Shown: positions 35,471 through 44,585, numbered from the stretch's first letter. The stretch is DNA of 64,000 nucleotides from Mycobacterium colombiense (GCF_001665835.1 NZ_LZSX01000088.1:124001-188000), one strand, 5' to 3'. The notes: generated from the letters alone by a model not told the origin. Translations and numbers: made by a program.

Positions 35471-36838
35471 ATGAACGCGGTCCCACTTCACCGTCAACCG
35501 GAGAAGGAGGAACCGGCCACCTCGGTTGTGATCGTCGGGAGCGGGTTCGCCGCTTTCGAATGCGCGCGCGGACTGGCAAGACGGTTAAACAGGGCGCGCG
35601 CCTCGGATGTGAGGGTGACCATTGTTTCGCCGGTCGATTACATGCAGTACTCGCCATTGCTGGCTGATGTTGCCGGTGGGCTGGTCGACCCGCGGTTTGT
35701 CTGTGTTCCGCTGGCCGGAACGCTCAAGGGCGTGCAGGCGGTCCGCGGCCGAGTCGACCAGGTTGACTTCGATAGGCAGAGGCTCTCGTTCACCGATCCG
35801 GAGGGTCGGGTAGGGACGCTATCGTGGGATCGGCTGGTCTTGACACCAGGCTCGGTGACCCGCCTGTTCGATACGCCCGGTTTGGCCACCCACGCGCACG
35901 GGCTGAAGTCGACCGCCGAGGCGCTGTATCTGCGTGATCATGTGATCGAACAGTTCGAACTGGCCCACGTCGACGAAAACGAGGCCCGCGCAGCCGCGCG
36001 GCGCACGATTGTCGTTGTCGGGGCCTCGTATTCCGGTTCCGAATTGACCGCGCAGCTGCGCGCACTCGCCGACGCAGCGGCGAAGCAGATGGGCTTCGAT
36101 CGGGCCTCGGTGCGATTTGTGCTGCTGGACCTGGCCGACCACGTCATGCCCGAGGTGGGGCAGAGGCTCGGCGACGCGGCGATGCGTGTGCTGCGCTCTC
36201 GCGGAATCGATGTGCGGTTGGGCACCACCCTGAAGGAGGTTCACGCCGACCATGTTGTGCTCACCGATGATTCGCGCATCGACACTTGCACGGTAGCGTG
36301 GGTGGCTGGCGTGACCCCGTCACCGCTGATCGCCACACTGGGATTGGAAACAGAGCGGGGCCGGCTGACGGTACAGGCCGATTTGCAGGTGCCAGGTCAC
36401 CCCGAAGTGTTCGCCGGGGGCGACGCCGCCGCCGTTCCGGACCTAACCCAGCCGGGCAAGATCGCACCGCCCACCGCCCAGCACGCGACCCGACAAGGTA
36501 AGACTTTGGCCCGCAACGTCGCCGCAAGTCTCGGGTACGGCGAGCGGAAAAACTACCGGCACAGCGACAAAGGTTTGGTCGTCGACTTGGGTCCGCGCTA
36601 CGCCGTCGCCAACCCGCTAGGCGTGCACCTATCGGGCTATCCCGCGAAGCTCATCGCCCGCGCCTACCACCTCTACGCGCTTCCCCGGCTCGTCAACCGC
36701 TGGGCGGTCGCACTTGCATATCTCACCGACGTCTTCTTCCCCCGCACGGTGTTGTCAATGGGATTCGTTTGCGGTGCCCACGCCCAATTCACGGCCAGCG
36801 AAGTCTTCCAGCTACCAAAGGCGGCAGGGGCAGAATGA
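35471..36838 (+). CDS. Type II NADH dehydrogenase-like flavoprotein
   Basis: The start is ATG 35471 behind GGAGAAGAAAT, giving 455 residues. FAD loop VVIVGSGFAAFECARGLA and NAD loop IVVVGASYSGSELTAQL are clear, with VFAGGDAAAVPDL closing the flavin site and an amphipathic C-terminus (LPRLVNRWAVALAYLTDVFF) for membrane contact as in NDH-2. It may pass electrons from NADH to menaquinone without proton pumping. Mycobacteria already have ndh, so this is an additional member. It heads a tightly packed series of five genes to 39116. Confidence 0.85.
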   Translation: MNAVPLHRQPEKEEPATSVVIVGSGFAAFECARGLARRLNRARASDVRVTIVSPVDYMQYSPLLADVAGGLVDPRFVCVPLAGTLKGVQAVRGRVDQVDFDRQRLSFTDPEGRVGTLSWDRLVLTPGSVTRLFDTPGLATHAHGLKSTAEALYLRDHVIEQFELAHVDENEARAAARRTIVVVGASYSGSELTAQLRALADAAAKQMGFDRASVRFVLLDLADHVMPEVGQRLGDAAMRVLRSRGIDVRLGTTLKEVHADHVVLTDDSRIDTCTVAWVAGVTPSPLIATLGLETERGRLTVQADLQVPGHPEVFAGGDAAAVPDLTQPGKIAPPTAQHATRQGKTLARNVAASLGYGERKNYRHSDKGLVVDLGPRYAVANPLGVHLSGYPAKLIARAYHLYALPRLVNRWAVALAYLTDVFFPRTVLSMGFVCGAHAQFTASEVFQLPKAAGAE

Positions 36839-37434
36839 GTATCGTCAACAAAGGCTTTCGGGGCCGCCGCGTCGAATCGGCCCTCGAGCTGCCGCCCGGT
36901 CAACATCTGACCGCGGACTTCCCTGTCCTGCAAGCAGGGCCGACTCCGCGGATCGATCTCGATGACTGGCGATTCACCATTCACGACGAGCTCGGCACCC
37001 AACACGAGTGGACCTGGAGCCAGCTCAAGCTCCTGCCCAGCGAGCGGCTCGAGGTGGACATTCACTGCGTCACCACCTGGTCGAAGCTGAATACCAAGTG
37101 GGAAGGCGTTTCTCTGGACACACTTTTCGAATCGATCGACACCGCTGCCGGATTCGCACTGGTCGGTTCTTACGGCGGCTACACCACCAATCTTCCGTTG
37201 GGCGACCTTCTCGGTGGGAAGGCTTGGATCGTCTACGCGTACCAGGGTGCACCGCTTACCGCGGTGCACGGCGGCCCGGCGCGGCTGCTGGTGCCGCACC
37301 TGTATTTCTGGAAGTCCGCGAAGTGGGTTAGATCCATTCAGCTACGCGACAGCGATGCACCTGGATTCTGGGAACGGTTGGGCTACCACAACTACGGGGA
37401 CCCGTGGCGAGAACAACGCTATGCCGGGGATTGA
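36835..37434 (+). CDS. Molybdopterin-dependent oxidoreductase (sulfite oxidase-like)
   Basis: The start is ATG 36835, overlapping the NDH-2 stop by 4 nt; 199 residues. The fold and motifs match YedY/sulfite oxidase-like proteins that carry only the molybdopterin domain. DIHCVTTWSKLNTKWEGVSL holds molybdenum ligand Cys78, SYGGYTTNLPL and GGPARLLVPHLYFWKSAKWV form the cofactor pocket, and WERLGYHNYGDPW is the terminus. No Tat signal is seen, so it is cytoplasmic. A truncated copy of its 5' end lies at 62279-62494. It probably takes electrons from the FAD protein next door. Confidence 0.88.
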   Translation: MSIVNKGFRGRRVESALELPPGQHLTADFPVLQAGPTPRIDLDDWRFTIHDELGTQHEWTWSQLKLLPSERLEVDIHCVTTWSKLNTKWEGVSLDTLFESIDTAAGFALVGSYGGYTTNLPLGDLLGGKAWIVYAYQGAPLTAVHGGPARLLVPHLYFWKSAKWVRSIQLRDSDAPGFWERLGYHNYGDPWREQRYAGD

Positions 37435-38176
37435 CGACGGCTGCGACATGGAACCGAAGTTGCGCTGGCGGGTCGCGCGCGTAGTGGACTCTGAACCCGA
37501 GACCGAGTCTGCGCAAACGATCGGGCTGAACGTGCCGGGCTGGGGCGGCCACTTGGCCGGCCAGCACATCGATCTCAAGCTGACCGCTGAGGACGGGTAC
37601 AGCGCGCAACGCAGCTACTCACTGGGCAGACCGGTCGACGGCGAGCGCATAGAACTCACCGTGCAGCGGACCGACGACGGGGAGGTCTCGCCCTACCTCG
37701 TCGGGCTTGCCGCCGGCGACGAGATCGAACTCCGCGGACCCATCGGCGGCTGGTTCGTCTGGCGCCCGGACGAGGAGGCTCGGGTTCTGCTCGTCGGCGG
37801 CGGGTCGGGGATCGTGCCGTTGATGGCCATGCTGCGACAGCGGATAGTGGCGGGCAGCGCCGACTTTCGGCTGGTCTATTCGGTGCGCAGTCCCGCCGAT
37901 GTGTATTACGCCCAAGAGTTGGGCGAGCTCGAGCGCGAATGTGGCTGGCTGCAGGTCGCGCTGGTCTACACCCGCGCGGCCGCATCACAAACCGCTCGGC
38001 CGCCCGGTCGGGTCGGCTCCTCTGACCTCGCGCCGACCGGGTGGATCCCCGACCGTCGCACACGCGTCTACGTTTGCGGTCCAACAGGATTTGTGGAATC
38101 GGTGACCGCGAAGCTGATCGAGCAGGGGCATCAGCCGTCAGCCATCCGCACCGAGCGGTTCGGACCGAGCAACTAA
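37421..38176 (+). CDS. FAD/NAD-binding oxidoreductase (FNR-like)
   Basis: ATG 37421 overlaps the previous gene; ATG 37448 (MEPKLRWRVARVVD) is an alternative. The ferredoxin-NADP reductase layout is seen: FAD loop RSYSLGRPV, GGWFVWRPD, then NAD loop LLVGGGSGIVPLMAMLR, VYSVRSPADVYY and VYVCGPTGFVESV. It lacks a [2Fe-2S] domain. It should reduce the molybdopterin protein encoded just upstream, as in other mycobacterial pairs of this type. About 250 residues. Confidence 0.87.
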   Translation: MPGIDDGCDMEPKLRWRVARVVDSEPETESAQTIGLNVPGWGGHLAGQHIDLKLTAEDGYSAQRSYSLGRPVDGERIELTVQRTDDGEVSPYLVGLAAGDEIELRGPIGGWFVWRPDEEARVLLVGGGSGIVPLMAMLRQRIVAGSADFRLVYSVRSPADVYYAQELGELERECGWLQVALVYTRAAASQTARPPGRVGSSDLAPTGWIPDRRTRVYVCGPTGFVESVTAKLIEQGHQPSAIRTERFGPSN

Positions 38177-38190
38177 TCCAGGAACGAGGA

Positions 38191-38466
38191 ATGATGAGCG
38201 AACCACTGCACGTCGACGGTAACGCGGCCGCCGGTGCCTTCGCGGAAGTGCTGGGATTCGATGTGACCACCGCGATGTTGACCTGCGGGAAATGTTGTCG
38301 CGCCCGAGCTTTCGCCGAAAGTCACGTCTATCACCGCGGGCCCGGCATCGTGGTGCGCTGCGCGTGCTGCGGAGACGTCCTGGCCCGGCTGGTGCACACG
38401 CCCACCGATGTGTGGCTCGACTTCCGCGGCGCCCAGTCCTGGCGTGTCCCGATCTCCGCCCGCTGA
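38191..38466 (+). CDS. DUF6510 small zinc-ribbon protein
   Basis: The 91-residue protein starts at ATG 38191 (ATG 38194 is also possible). Paired Cys (MLTCGKCCRARAF and VVRCACCGDVLARLV) form a zinc ribbon, followed by TPTDVWLDFRGAQSW. Small proteins of this type accompany the molybdopterin/FNR pair in mycobacteria. It is adjacent to the FNR gene and overlaps the next start by one base. It may be a chaperone or electron-transfer partner, but that is inferred only from the neighbourhood. Confidence 0.75.
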   Translation: MMSEPLHVDGNAAAGAFAEVLGFDVTTAMLTCGKCCRARAFAESHVYHRGPGIVVRCACCGDVLARLVHTPTDVWLDFRGAQSWRVPISAR

Positions 38467-39116
38467 TGGAGTCCCTCGACGCGCTCGCCGGTCGCGTACG
38501 CACCGCCGACATCGTGGACGCCATGGGGCGAGGGCACCAACATCGGTGTCATCTCCTCGACTTGGTGAGTCCGACACCCGGCCGCCGGTTGTTTGGCCCT
38601 GCCGTGACCATCTCCTATTTCCCGGCGTGCCGGGCCGCTCTGCCCGCCGAGCGCTACAACTTCAAGAGGTTGTTCTACGACGCCATCGAAGGCGGCGCCG
38701 ACGGGCACGTGCTGGTCTTGGCCAGCAACGGCTATACCGATGCGTCACTGGGCGGTGCGACAAAGCTGTCGCGTGTCCGAAACCATCGGCTCGCCGGCAT
38801 TCTCGCGGACGGGCGGCTGCGTGACTTCGCCGAGCTCGAACTCTACGATCTCGCCATCTATTGCCGAGGCGAAACAACGCGGTGGGGCGGCGACGTCGTC
38901 ACCCCGTACGAGGCGAACCGTCCGGTCGTGGTCGCCGGGGTGGCGGTCCGTCCCGGCGACTACGTCTTCGCAGACGTCTCCGGCGCCGCCGTCATACCCG
39001 CGGGCGACGTGCGCGCCGTACTACGCACCGCCAACCAAGTCGCGGTAGAGGACGCGGAGGCCATAGCCACCATCCGAGGCGAAACCCCAACCACACCGGG
39101 AGGCAATGAGAACTGA
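38466..39116 (+). CDS. RraA-family protein
   Basis: ATG 38466 shares a base with the preceding TGA; 216 residues. The RraA/HMG aldolase-like fold is recognised by RTADIVDAMG, PAVTISYFPAC, DGHVLVLASNGYTDASLGGA, LAGILADGRLRDFAEL with its Arg-Asp, YCRGET, VRPGDYVFADVSGAAVIPAG and a C-terminal helix. Members include aldolases and inhibitors of RNase E. The tail DAEAIATIRGETPTTPGGNE reappears in the remnant at 44220-44385. It is the last of the five-gene series starting with NDH-2. Confidence 0.8.
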   Translation: MESLDALAGRVRTADIVDAMGRGHQHRCHLLDLVSPTPGRRLFGPAVTISYFPACRAALPAERYNFKRLFYDAIEGGADGHVLVLASNGYTDASLGGATKLSRVRNHRLAGILADGRLRDFAELELYDLAIYCRGETTRWGGDVVTPYEANRPVVVAGVAVRPGDYVFADVSGAAVIPAGDVRAVLRTANQVAVEDAEAIATIRGETPTTPGGNEN

Positions 39117-39230
39117 CGGGCCTGCCGCTGGCGCACCCAGCTTTTGCGCCCTCCGCGACCGCGCTTCTCGGACAACGCATCAATCGCAACAACCATGGTC
39201 TAACAATCAACGACGAGAGGAACCCCCCGC

Positions 39231-39647
39231 ATGGACAAGATCGAATTCTTCGACACCCCCGGATACGGCGAGATCGCCCGCACCCGCAACAACTACCGGC
39301 AAGCCCTACGCATGGGCGATCGCATCGAGATCTCCGGCCAAGGCGGCTGGGACGCGGACTTCACCTTGACGGCCACATCCCTGGAGGAGGAGATCGTCAA
39401 GGCGTGCGACAACGTGGAAAAGACCCTCGCCGAGGCGGGCGCCGGCTGGCGCGACGTCGTGAACATCCACTCCTACCACGTCCCTACGGCCGATGATTCC
39501 ATTGGTAATGAACACATGTCGGTGATGGTGGACCAGTTCCGCAAGAGGTTCGGCAAAAGTCTGCCGCTATGGACCGCGTTGGGCGTCGAGGCGCTCGCAT
39601 TGCCGGGCCAGCGCATCGAGATCGAGGTCGTCGCCATCGTCCAGTAA
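39231..39647 (+). CDS. RidA/YjgF-family protein
   Basis: The 138-residue protein is of RidA type, which hydrolyses reactive enamine/imine intermediates. Features include GDRIEISGQGGWDADF, a helix with ACDNVEKTLAEAGAGWRDVV, NIHSYHVP, and the catalytic-loop region with TALGVEALALPGQRIEIEVV. The active-site Arg of true RidA is replaced by Gln or Glu here (GQRIEIE lies one strand later), so the deaminase function is uncertain. The start is ATG 39231 with GAGAGG upstream. Confidence 0.83.
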   Translation: MDKIEFFDTPGYGEIARTRNNYRQALRMGDRIEISGQGGWDADFTLTATSLEEEIVKACDNVEKTLAEAGAGWRDVVNIHSYHVPTADDSIGNEHMSVMVDQFRKRFGKSLPLWTALGVEALALPGQRIEIEVVAIVQ

Positions 39648-39806
39648 GCCCGACCAAGCTGCCCCGCCGCGCCCCTCTCAGGTGAATTGGGTTGATTGAC
39701 AATGGTTATCGCCGTCTACACATGATGATTACCTGATCCCGTACCGGACCGGACGGCGGCAAAAGGCCGCAAAAGTCGATGACTCATCCCTGAAACGGAG
39801 GCACCC

Positions 39807-40298
39807 GTGGACCGAATACTTCATGTCCTGATCGGAGACCCGACCGGTGCCGTCGATGCCGCCATCAAAACCTCGGCGCTGTTCCTCACGGCTGCGATGC
39901 TCTTTCGCTTCATGGAGCGCCGCACCCTCGCCGAATTCGCTCCCTTCGACTGGATCGCGGCGGTCGCCGCCGGAGCCATCGTCGGTCGGGCTGCTACCGC
40001 CACCGATACCTCGTGGCTCAACGCAACCGCGGCGCTCATTTGTCTTCTCGTCACCCACGCGGTACTAGCCAGATTGCGGTTCATTCCGGCGATTCGGCGT
40101 TTCATCGATCCGCCTCTGAAAGTGCTGATCCGCAACGGACACGTCGACCGACGCAACCTGCGTCGGTGCGGACTAACCATTGCCGATCTCGAAGCTGTGC
40201 TACGACAGCACGGACACGAAAGCTCCGATCGTATTCACCTCGCGGTCTTCGAAGCCAAAGGCGCGATTTCCGTTCTGTTAATGAATGGGAGCGGGTGA
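39807..40298 (+). CDS. DUF421 membrane protein (YetF/YcaP-like)
   Basis: The 163-residue protein starts at GTG 39807. Two or three N-terminal spans (TSALFLTAAMLFRFMERRTL, IAAVAAGAIVGRA, ATAALICLLVTHAVL) precede a cytoplasmic domain (VLIRNGHVDRRNLRRCGLTI, DLEAVLRQHGH, RIHLAVFEAKGAISVLLM) of the DUF421/YetF family. Members are linked to spore or envelope stress; the activity is unknown. Alone between the RidA gene and a convergent thioredoxin reductase-like pseudogene. Confidence 0.82.
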   Translation: MDRILHVLIGDPTGAVDAAIKTSALFLTAAMLFRFMERRTLAEFAPFDWIAAVAAGAIVGRAATATDTSWLNATAALICLLVTHAVLARLRFIPAIRRFIDPPLKVLIRNGHVDRRNLRRCGLTIADLEAVLRQHGHESSDRIHLAVFEAKGAISVLLMNGSG

Positions 40299-40339
40299 AT
40301 CGCCAGGGTTCTCGAGTTCGGTCGGCGCCCGCATCCCAC

Positions 40340-41332
40340 TTACTCCGCTGATTGCCTGGCAATGGAATCCAATAGGGGACAGTGTGGTTGGCTCAGCCAG
40401 CGCTGGGCATCGAGTGCGGCCGCGCATCCGCTGGCTGCGGCAGTGACTGCTTGGCGGTAGCGGCGGTCGGTCAGGTCGCCGGCGGCGAATACGCCCTCCA
40501 GGGAGGTAGAGGTCGTATCGCCATTGGTCACGATGTGGCCACCGGCATCGAGGTCGACGAGTCCGATCAAGAGACCCGAGCACGGTTTCTGGCCGACAGC
40601 GACGAAGACGGCTGCGAGCGCGATGGTGGAATCGCAATCGTTGCGCGTGTCGCGTATGCGCAGCCCGGTGACATGTTGGGCGCCGTGTACGGCCAGCACT
40701 TCGGTGTTTGTCAGGATCGCGACGTTGGGATGTGCACGCAGGCGATCAACGGCGATGGCTGATGCCCGTAGTCGGGGGCGATGGTGGATGAGGGTGACGC
40801 GGCGGGCCAGCGGCACAAGGTGAAGCGCCTCTTCAACGGCACCGTCGCCGCCGCCGATGACGGCGACGTCACGACCGGCGAACTGTGCGCCGTCGCGTTT
40901 CGCGCTGGTGCTCACGCCGCGGCCGAGGAGCTCGCGTTCGCCCGCCACGTTGAGGGGCCGGCCCGCTGAGCCCATCGCGAGAATGATTGCGCGGCCGTGG
41001 TATTGGGTATCGCGCACGCCGACCGTCTTGAGCGCGCCGGCGAGATCGAATCTGTCGACGTAGCAGGGGTGGAGCTCGGCGCCGAACTGCTGAGCTTGCC
41101 GTCGCATCGCGGCCGCCAGCGCGGGACCCGCGACGAATGGTGCGACACCGGGGTAGTTGTCTACCTGCCCGGCAGCCAAGAGCGCACCGCCGGGCTGGTG
41201 GCCTTCGATGACCAGGGTGTCCAGTCCGGCCCGAGCCGAATAGATCGCCGCGGTGTATCCGGCTGGACCTGACCCGACAACGATGACATCACGAATCCGG
41301 TTTGTGTCGGCGTCAATCGGCGTGGGCCCGGT
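40340..41332 (-). pseudogene. Thioredoxin reductase-like, no start and no CxxC
   Basis: The frame reads the full TrxB fold from VIVVGSGPAGYTAAIYSARA to GVFAAGDLTDRRYRQAVTAA and SGCAAALDAQRWL. The redox motif that should read C-A-T-C-D is S-A-K-R-D (VSTSAKRDGAQF), so the disulphide is lost. No ATG, GTG or TTG precedes the FAD loop before an in-frame TAG near 41337; the first possible start, a TTG near 41179, falls inside the protein. An indel near 41300-41320 is likely. It is therefore a decayed paralogue of trxB, or less likely an odd flavoprotein using a rare start. Confidence 0.7.
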
Positions 41333-41384
41333 CTAGAGCGTCGTGCGTCAAAGCGTGCCTGCCTCCGGTGTTGTAGAGGTTGGG

Positions 41385-41469
41385 CCGGTCCCAGCAATCG
41401 ACCGAACGCACTGGCCGACATGATGTGATAGACCCAGCTCAAAAACGTGCTGTGGGCCATGCGGTGTAC
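41385..41469 (-). pseudogene. Fragment of a DUF417/RclC-like gene
   Basis: The minus strand reads MAHSTFLSWVYHIMSASAFG then RLLG, matching NSPFLGWVYENMSIDAFGRL of the intact gene at 42768-43295. Both flanks diverge. It is a short remnant between the thiolase and the TrxB-like pseudogene. Confidence 0.65.
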
Positions 41470-41476
41470 GCGTCTT

Positions 41477-42715
41477 CTATTCTGCGCCAGTGTTTTCCAA
41501 AACCACTGCTACTGCCTGACCAGAGCCGATACAGACCCCAATCACCCCATAATGGGCGGCTCTTTCACGCAATTCGGTCGCCAGCGTCAACAAATAGCGA
41601 GTTCCCGTAGCCCCGAAGGGATGTCCGATCGCGACGGCGCCACCATTGGGTGTCAGCTTGTCATCGGGCACCACGAAACCGTCGAGCTGGTTCGGCAATT
41701 CCCGTAGCACGCCTAGCGCCTGGGCGCTGAATGCCTCGTGCACCTCCCACACGTCGATCTGCTCGGGGCTGAGTCCTGCCCGGCGGATCGCGGCCGGGAT
41801 CGCCCATGCAGGGGCCACGCCCATAATGAGGGGGTCGATGCCATAGACCGCACTCGATACCACTCGGGCTAACGGCTGGATGCCGAGCTCGCTGGCTCGC
41901 TCCCCGGAAGCGATGACTACGGCACTGGCACCATCACTTAAAGGCGAGGAGTTGGCCGCCGTCATTTGAGTCGTTCCGGGCTGGGCCGGTAAAGCCGCCA
42001 GCGCCTCGGCGGTGGTGTCATCGCGGATGAACTCGTCATGTTCTGCCAGCCTGGCAGGTGTCTTTTTTGTCGCCGGAATCGGCACGGGCATAATCTCTTT
42101 GGCTAGCCGACCTCGATCACGCGCAGACTTAGCATGTTGCTGGGACCGGAGTGCGAAAGCATCGATCTCTTCACGGTCCAGTGAGTAGCGGTCGGCAACA
42201 TTTTGCGCGGTCTCGATCATGCTGATGTAAGCGTTGCGGGCCAACAGAACCGGGTTGGGCGGTCCTCCAGCGCCGCTCCACATGGTGTCGAGCATGAGGA
42301 CCGGACCCCGGGGACTGAAAGCGGCGTCGCCCTTCATCAGCGCCCACCCCGATCGCGACATCGACTCGACTCCACAGGCGATACCCAGGCCGAGGTCGCC
42401 GGCTTTGATCGCGTGGCTAATGGTCACCGCCGCGGTTAGTGATGATCCGCAAAATCTGTTCACGGTGGCCCCGGCCGCGGTGTCAGGAAATCCGGCAGCC
42501 AATGCCGCCCAGCGGGCGACATCGCCCATGCCCTCGTGAGCGGGGTTCACGCAACCCGCCAGGATGTCTTCCACGGCACCAAGCGGCACACCGAGCCGGT
42601 CACACGCGCCCTTCATCGTCATACCCAGCAAGTCATCGGCCCGAATACCCGACAGTGGGCCGCCATAGCGGGTGAACGGGGTTCGTACGCCACCCAAAAC
42701 ATAAGCCTCAGTCAT
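41477..42715 (-). CDS. Thiolase (acetyl-CoA acetyltransferase family)
   Basis: The start is ATG 42715 after AAAAGGG; 412 residues. The nucleophile Cys89 is in NRFCGSSL, the histidines are in WEVHEAFSAQ and GGAVAIGHPFGATG, and the second active-site Cys is in VCIGSGQA. The last motif usually ends GG, so CIGSGQA is slightly unusual. It could cleave a 3-ketoacyl-CoA in fatty-acid or sterol side-chain degradation, or condense acetyl-CoA. It follows the RclC-like gene by about 50 nt on the same strand. Confidence 0.9.
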   Translation of the reverse strand: MTEAYVLGGVRTPFTRYGGPLSGIRADDLLGMTMKGACDRLGVPLGAVEDILAGCVNPAHEGMGDVARWAALAAGFPDTAAGATVNRFCGSSLTAAVTISHAIKAGDLGLGIACGVESMSRSGWALMKGDAAFSPRGPVLMLDTMWSGAGGPPNPVLLARNAYISMIETAQNVADRYSLDREEIDAFALRSQQHAKSARDRGRLAKEIMPVPIPATKKTPARLAEHDEFIRDDTTAEALAALPAQPGTTQMTAANSSPLSDGASAVVIASGERASELGIQPLARVVSSAVYGIDPLIMGVAPAWAIPAAIRRAGLSPEQIDVWEVHEAFSAQALGVLRELPNQLDGFVVPDDKLTPNGGAVAIGHPFGATGTRYLLTLATELRERAAHYGVIGVCIGSGQAVAVVLENTGAE

Positions 42716-42767
42716 CGCCACCCTTTTCCGAATGCATCGGGTCGACTCCTCGCCGCGCGCGACTTCA

Positions 42768-43295
42768 TCAGCGCGATGTGTCAGTCCGTTTGGCGAGCGT
42801 CGCCTGTCTGCGGGTTGCGTCGATCGCGTCCGCCAGCAGCCACAGCGCTAAGCCGATAAGCGCAATGTCCTTCATCAAGAACTCCCCGTCGGCGGATAAA
42901 ACGGGGAAGCCACCAGCAGACGCCTCGCCGACCCCGGGGGTCGTGATCATGAAACTCAACGTGGTCACGAAGAACAGCGAGGCGAATATGCCGCCCACCA
43001 CGGAAGCCTTGGGAAACCATGGCTTGACCGCCAGCAGTGCTGCGGTGATCAATTCTATTGATCCGTTCAATCGACCAAAGGCATCGATGGACATGTTCTC
43101 GTAGACCCAACCCAAGAAGGGGCTGTTGGCCACCCAATGCGAAATACCGTGGGATTCATAGTGAGTAAACTTCATGGCACCGAACCAGGCCAGGACTATA
43201 ACCAGACCATAGCGTGCGACAAGAGGCGCAATGTCGGTCGTTCGAGACTTTCCTGGCCCATCGGTGATCACGGCGGTGGCCTCACTCTGTGACAT
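42768..43295 (-). CDS. DUF417/RclC-like membrane protein
   Basis: The 175-residue protein has four predicted spans (LVARYGLVIVLAWFGAMKFT, LITAALLAV, VVGGIFASLFFVTTLSFMIT, IALIGLALWLLADAI). The DUF417 signature WFGAMKFTHYESHGI, NSPFLGWVYENMSIDAFGRL and FMITTP is that of YkgB/RclC, which in E. coli is needed for resistance to reactive chlorine species. It is downstream of element site 5. The family context, together with Msr and LpdA proteins, fits an oxidant-stress island. Confidence 0.87.
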   Translation of the reverse strand: MSQSEATAVITDGPGKSRTTDIAPLVARYGLVIVLAWFGAMKFTHYESHGISHWVANSPFLGWVYENMSIDAFGRLNGSIELITAALLAVKPWFPKASVVGGIFASLFFVTTLSFMITTPGVGEASAGGFPVLSADGEFLMKDIALIGLALWLLADAIDATRRQATLAKRTDTSR

Positions 43296-43440
43296 GTGGT
43301 CTCCGTTCTGTGTGTATGTGCTTCACCGCGTGGCTGCTGCCGGACTCGGCGCGGCGTTCGTTGGCGGCGCAGTTGATCGACACGGTGATTCAGGCGGTTT
43401 CGGTTGCCGCTGAGGTCAGCGACCACTATCTCTGCGCCGA

Positions 43441-43482
43441 GGGTGAGTTGTCCTCATCCTCCGGTGCAATTCACCCGGGTGA
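43441..43482 (-). promoter_or_regulatory. Compound palindromic element, site 5
   Basis: Minus-strand reading: TCACCCGGGTGA (43482-43471), 11 nt, GGATGA, GGACAAC, TCACCC (ends 43441). It points at the RclC-like gene, 146 nt before its start. Confidence 0.75.
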
Positions 43483-43626
43483 GAGGGCGATATGCCGTTG
43501 TCGGCAGCGTCGTTCGGCCCTGGAGGTGACACCTCCTGGTCACCACGTATCGCGTCGGAATCGTCTGTTAGTCAGACAGCGACGCCGACCGGCAACGGGT
43601 GCGCTACGACGCCCTTCCGTCCGGGT

Positions 43627-44217
43627 TCATCCCGCGCACGCCGGCTCCGGTAGGTCCAGGTCGGCCTTCGTCAGACGGTAGACCTGTAGCGTGAGGTTGT
43701 AGTACTTGTCGGTCTCGCCGACCCATTCCATTCCCACCCGTCGGGCGGTGGCCACACCACGGCGATTGTCCGGTCGCACGACTGCGAAGACCTCACTGAC
43801 ACCGATGTTTTCGAATGCCCGATGGGCGACCGCGTGACCCGCTTCCGCGCCGTACCCGTAGCCCCAGGCCTTCGGAGACAGCTGCCACCCGATTTCTAGA
43901 TCCGTGCCGCCCGGCGGCAATGGAAGCAGGGCCACGCCCCCGATCACCTCGCCGGAGTCTCTGGCGGTGATCGCCCATCGGCCCAACGGCAGCCCGGTCG
44001 GGTCGCTTTCGGCGATCCACGCCGCCAGTACGCGTCGCATTTCGACCCCATCGACGATGGGGGACAAAGCCGGACAGAGCCAACGCGTCACTTCGGGCGC
44101 ACCGTAGATGCCATGTGCGGCGAGATCGTCATCGAGCCGCCATGGCCGCAACGCCAGCCGGGGGGTGCTGATGCGCCGCGTGTCGGCGTCCCATTCAACG
44201 TGACGATGCTCAACCAT
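43627..44217 (-). CDS. GNAT N-acetyltransferase, paralogue of 26050-26649
   Basis: The 196-residue protein starts MVEHRHVEWDADTRRI at ATG 44217 behind AGGAG. It is a near-copy of the acetyltransferase at 26050: same RPWRLDD, IGGVALLPLPPGGTDLEIGW, GYGYGAEAGHAVAHRAF and RPDNRRGVATARRVGMEWVG. Upstream in the same frame is a fragment of an RraA tail, so a longer start (ATG 44385, also with a GGGAG site) would fuse that tail to the enzyme. The catalytic core looks intact. Confidence 0.82.
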   Translation of the reverse strand: MVEHRHVEWDADTRRISTPRLALRPWRLDDDLAAHGIYGAPEVTRWLCPALSPIVDGVEMRRVLAAWIAESDPTGLPLGRWAITARDSGEVIGGVALLPLPPGGTDLEIGWQLSPKAWGYGYGAEAGHAVAHRAFENIGVSEVFAVVRPDNRRGVATARRVGMEWVGETDKYYNLTLQVYRLTKADLDLPEPACAG

Positions 44218-44219
44218 TC

Positions 44220-44385
44220 GGCTCCTAGCGTTGTCTGCGCCCAGTGGGTGTGGCACCCAAAAGTCATCGACGTCTTCTGCACCGATCAGCCAGTGCTCAT
44301 TGCCTGCCGGTGGGTTTGGTGTTTCGCCCCTGATGGCGGCGATGGCTTCCACGTGTCCGCGAACGTCCTTGCTGACGTTACTCAT
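44220..44385 (-). pseudogene. RraA C-terminal fragment fused in frame to the GNAT gene
   Basis: From ATG 44385 the frame reads VEAIAAIRGETPNPPAGNE, matching the last residues of the RraA-like protein (EDAEAIATIRGETPTTPGGN) at 38466-39116. It continues without a stop into the acetyltransferase. A GGGAG site precedes it. It may be translated as a 56-residue extension or be inert. Confidence 0.55.
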
Positions 44386-44585
44386 TGGCGCTCCCTGTAG
44401 TGGTCCGGCTCGCGGTTGTCCCGTGAAGGACTGCCTTGTAATCACACGTCCTCCGTTATTGGGTTCTTCGCAGGGGCGATGCTTTCACCCGCCCCGGGGC
44501 GCAACCGCGTTGATCCGTAACTCATGCCCGGCAGGTCGATGGCAAGCAATGTTCTGAGCATGACCCGAATCCGATTCAGCTGTCA

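Noticed and set aside
39681..39790. Possible further copy of the TCACCC/GGGTGA element before the DUF421 gene
   Set aside because: Only loose GGTGAA-like half-sites are present; spacing and palindrome do not match.
41161..41460. A 99-residue minus-strand ORF (MAHSTFLSWVYHIMSASAFG)
   Set aside because: It joins a DUF417 remnant to the wrong frame of the TrxB-like pseudogene, so it is not a gene.
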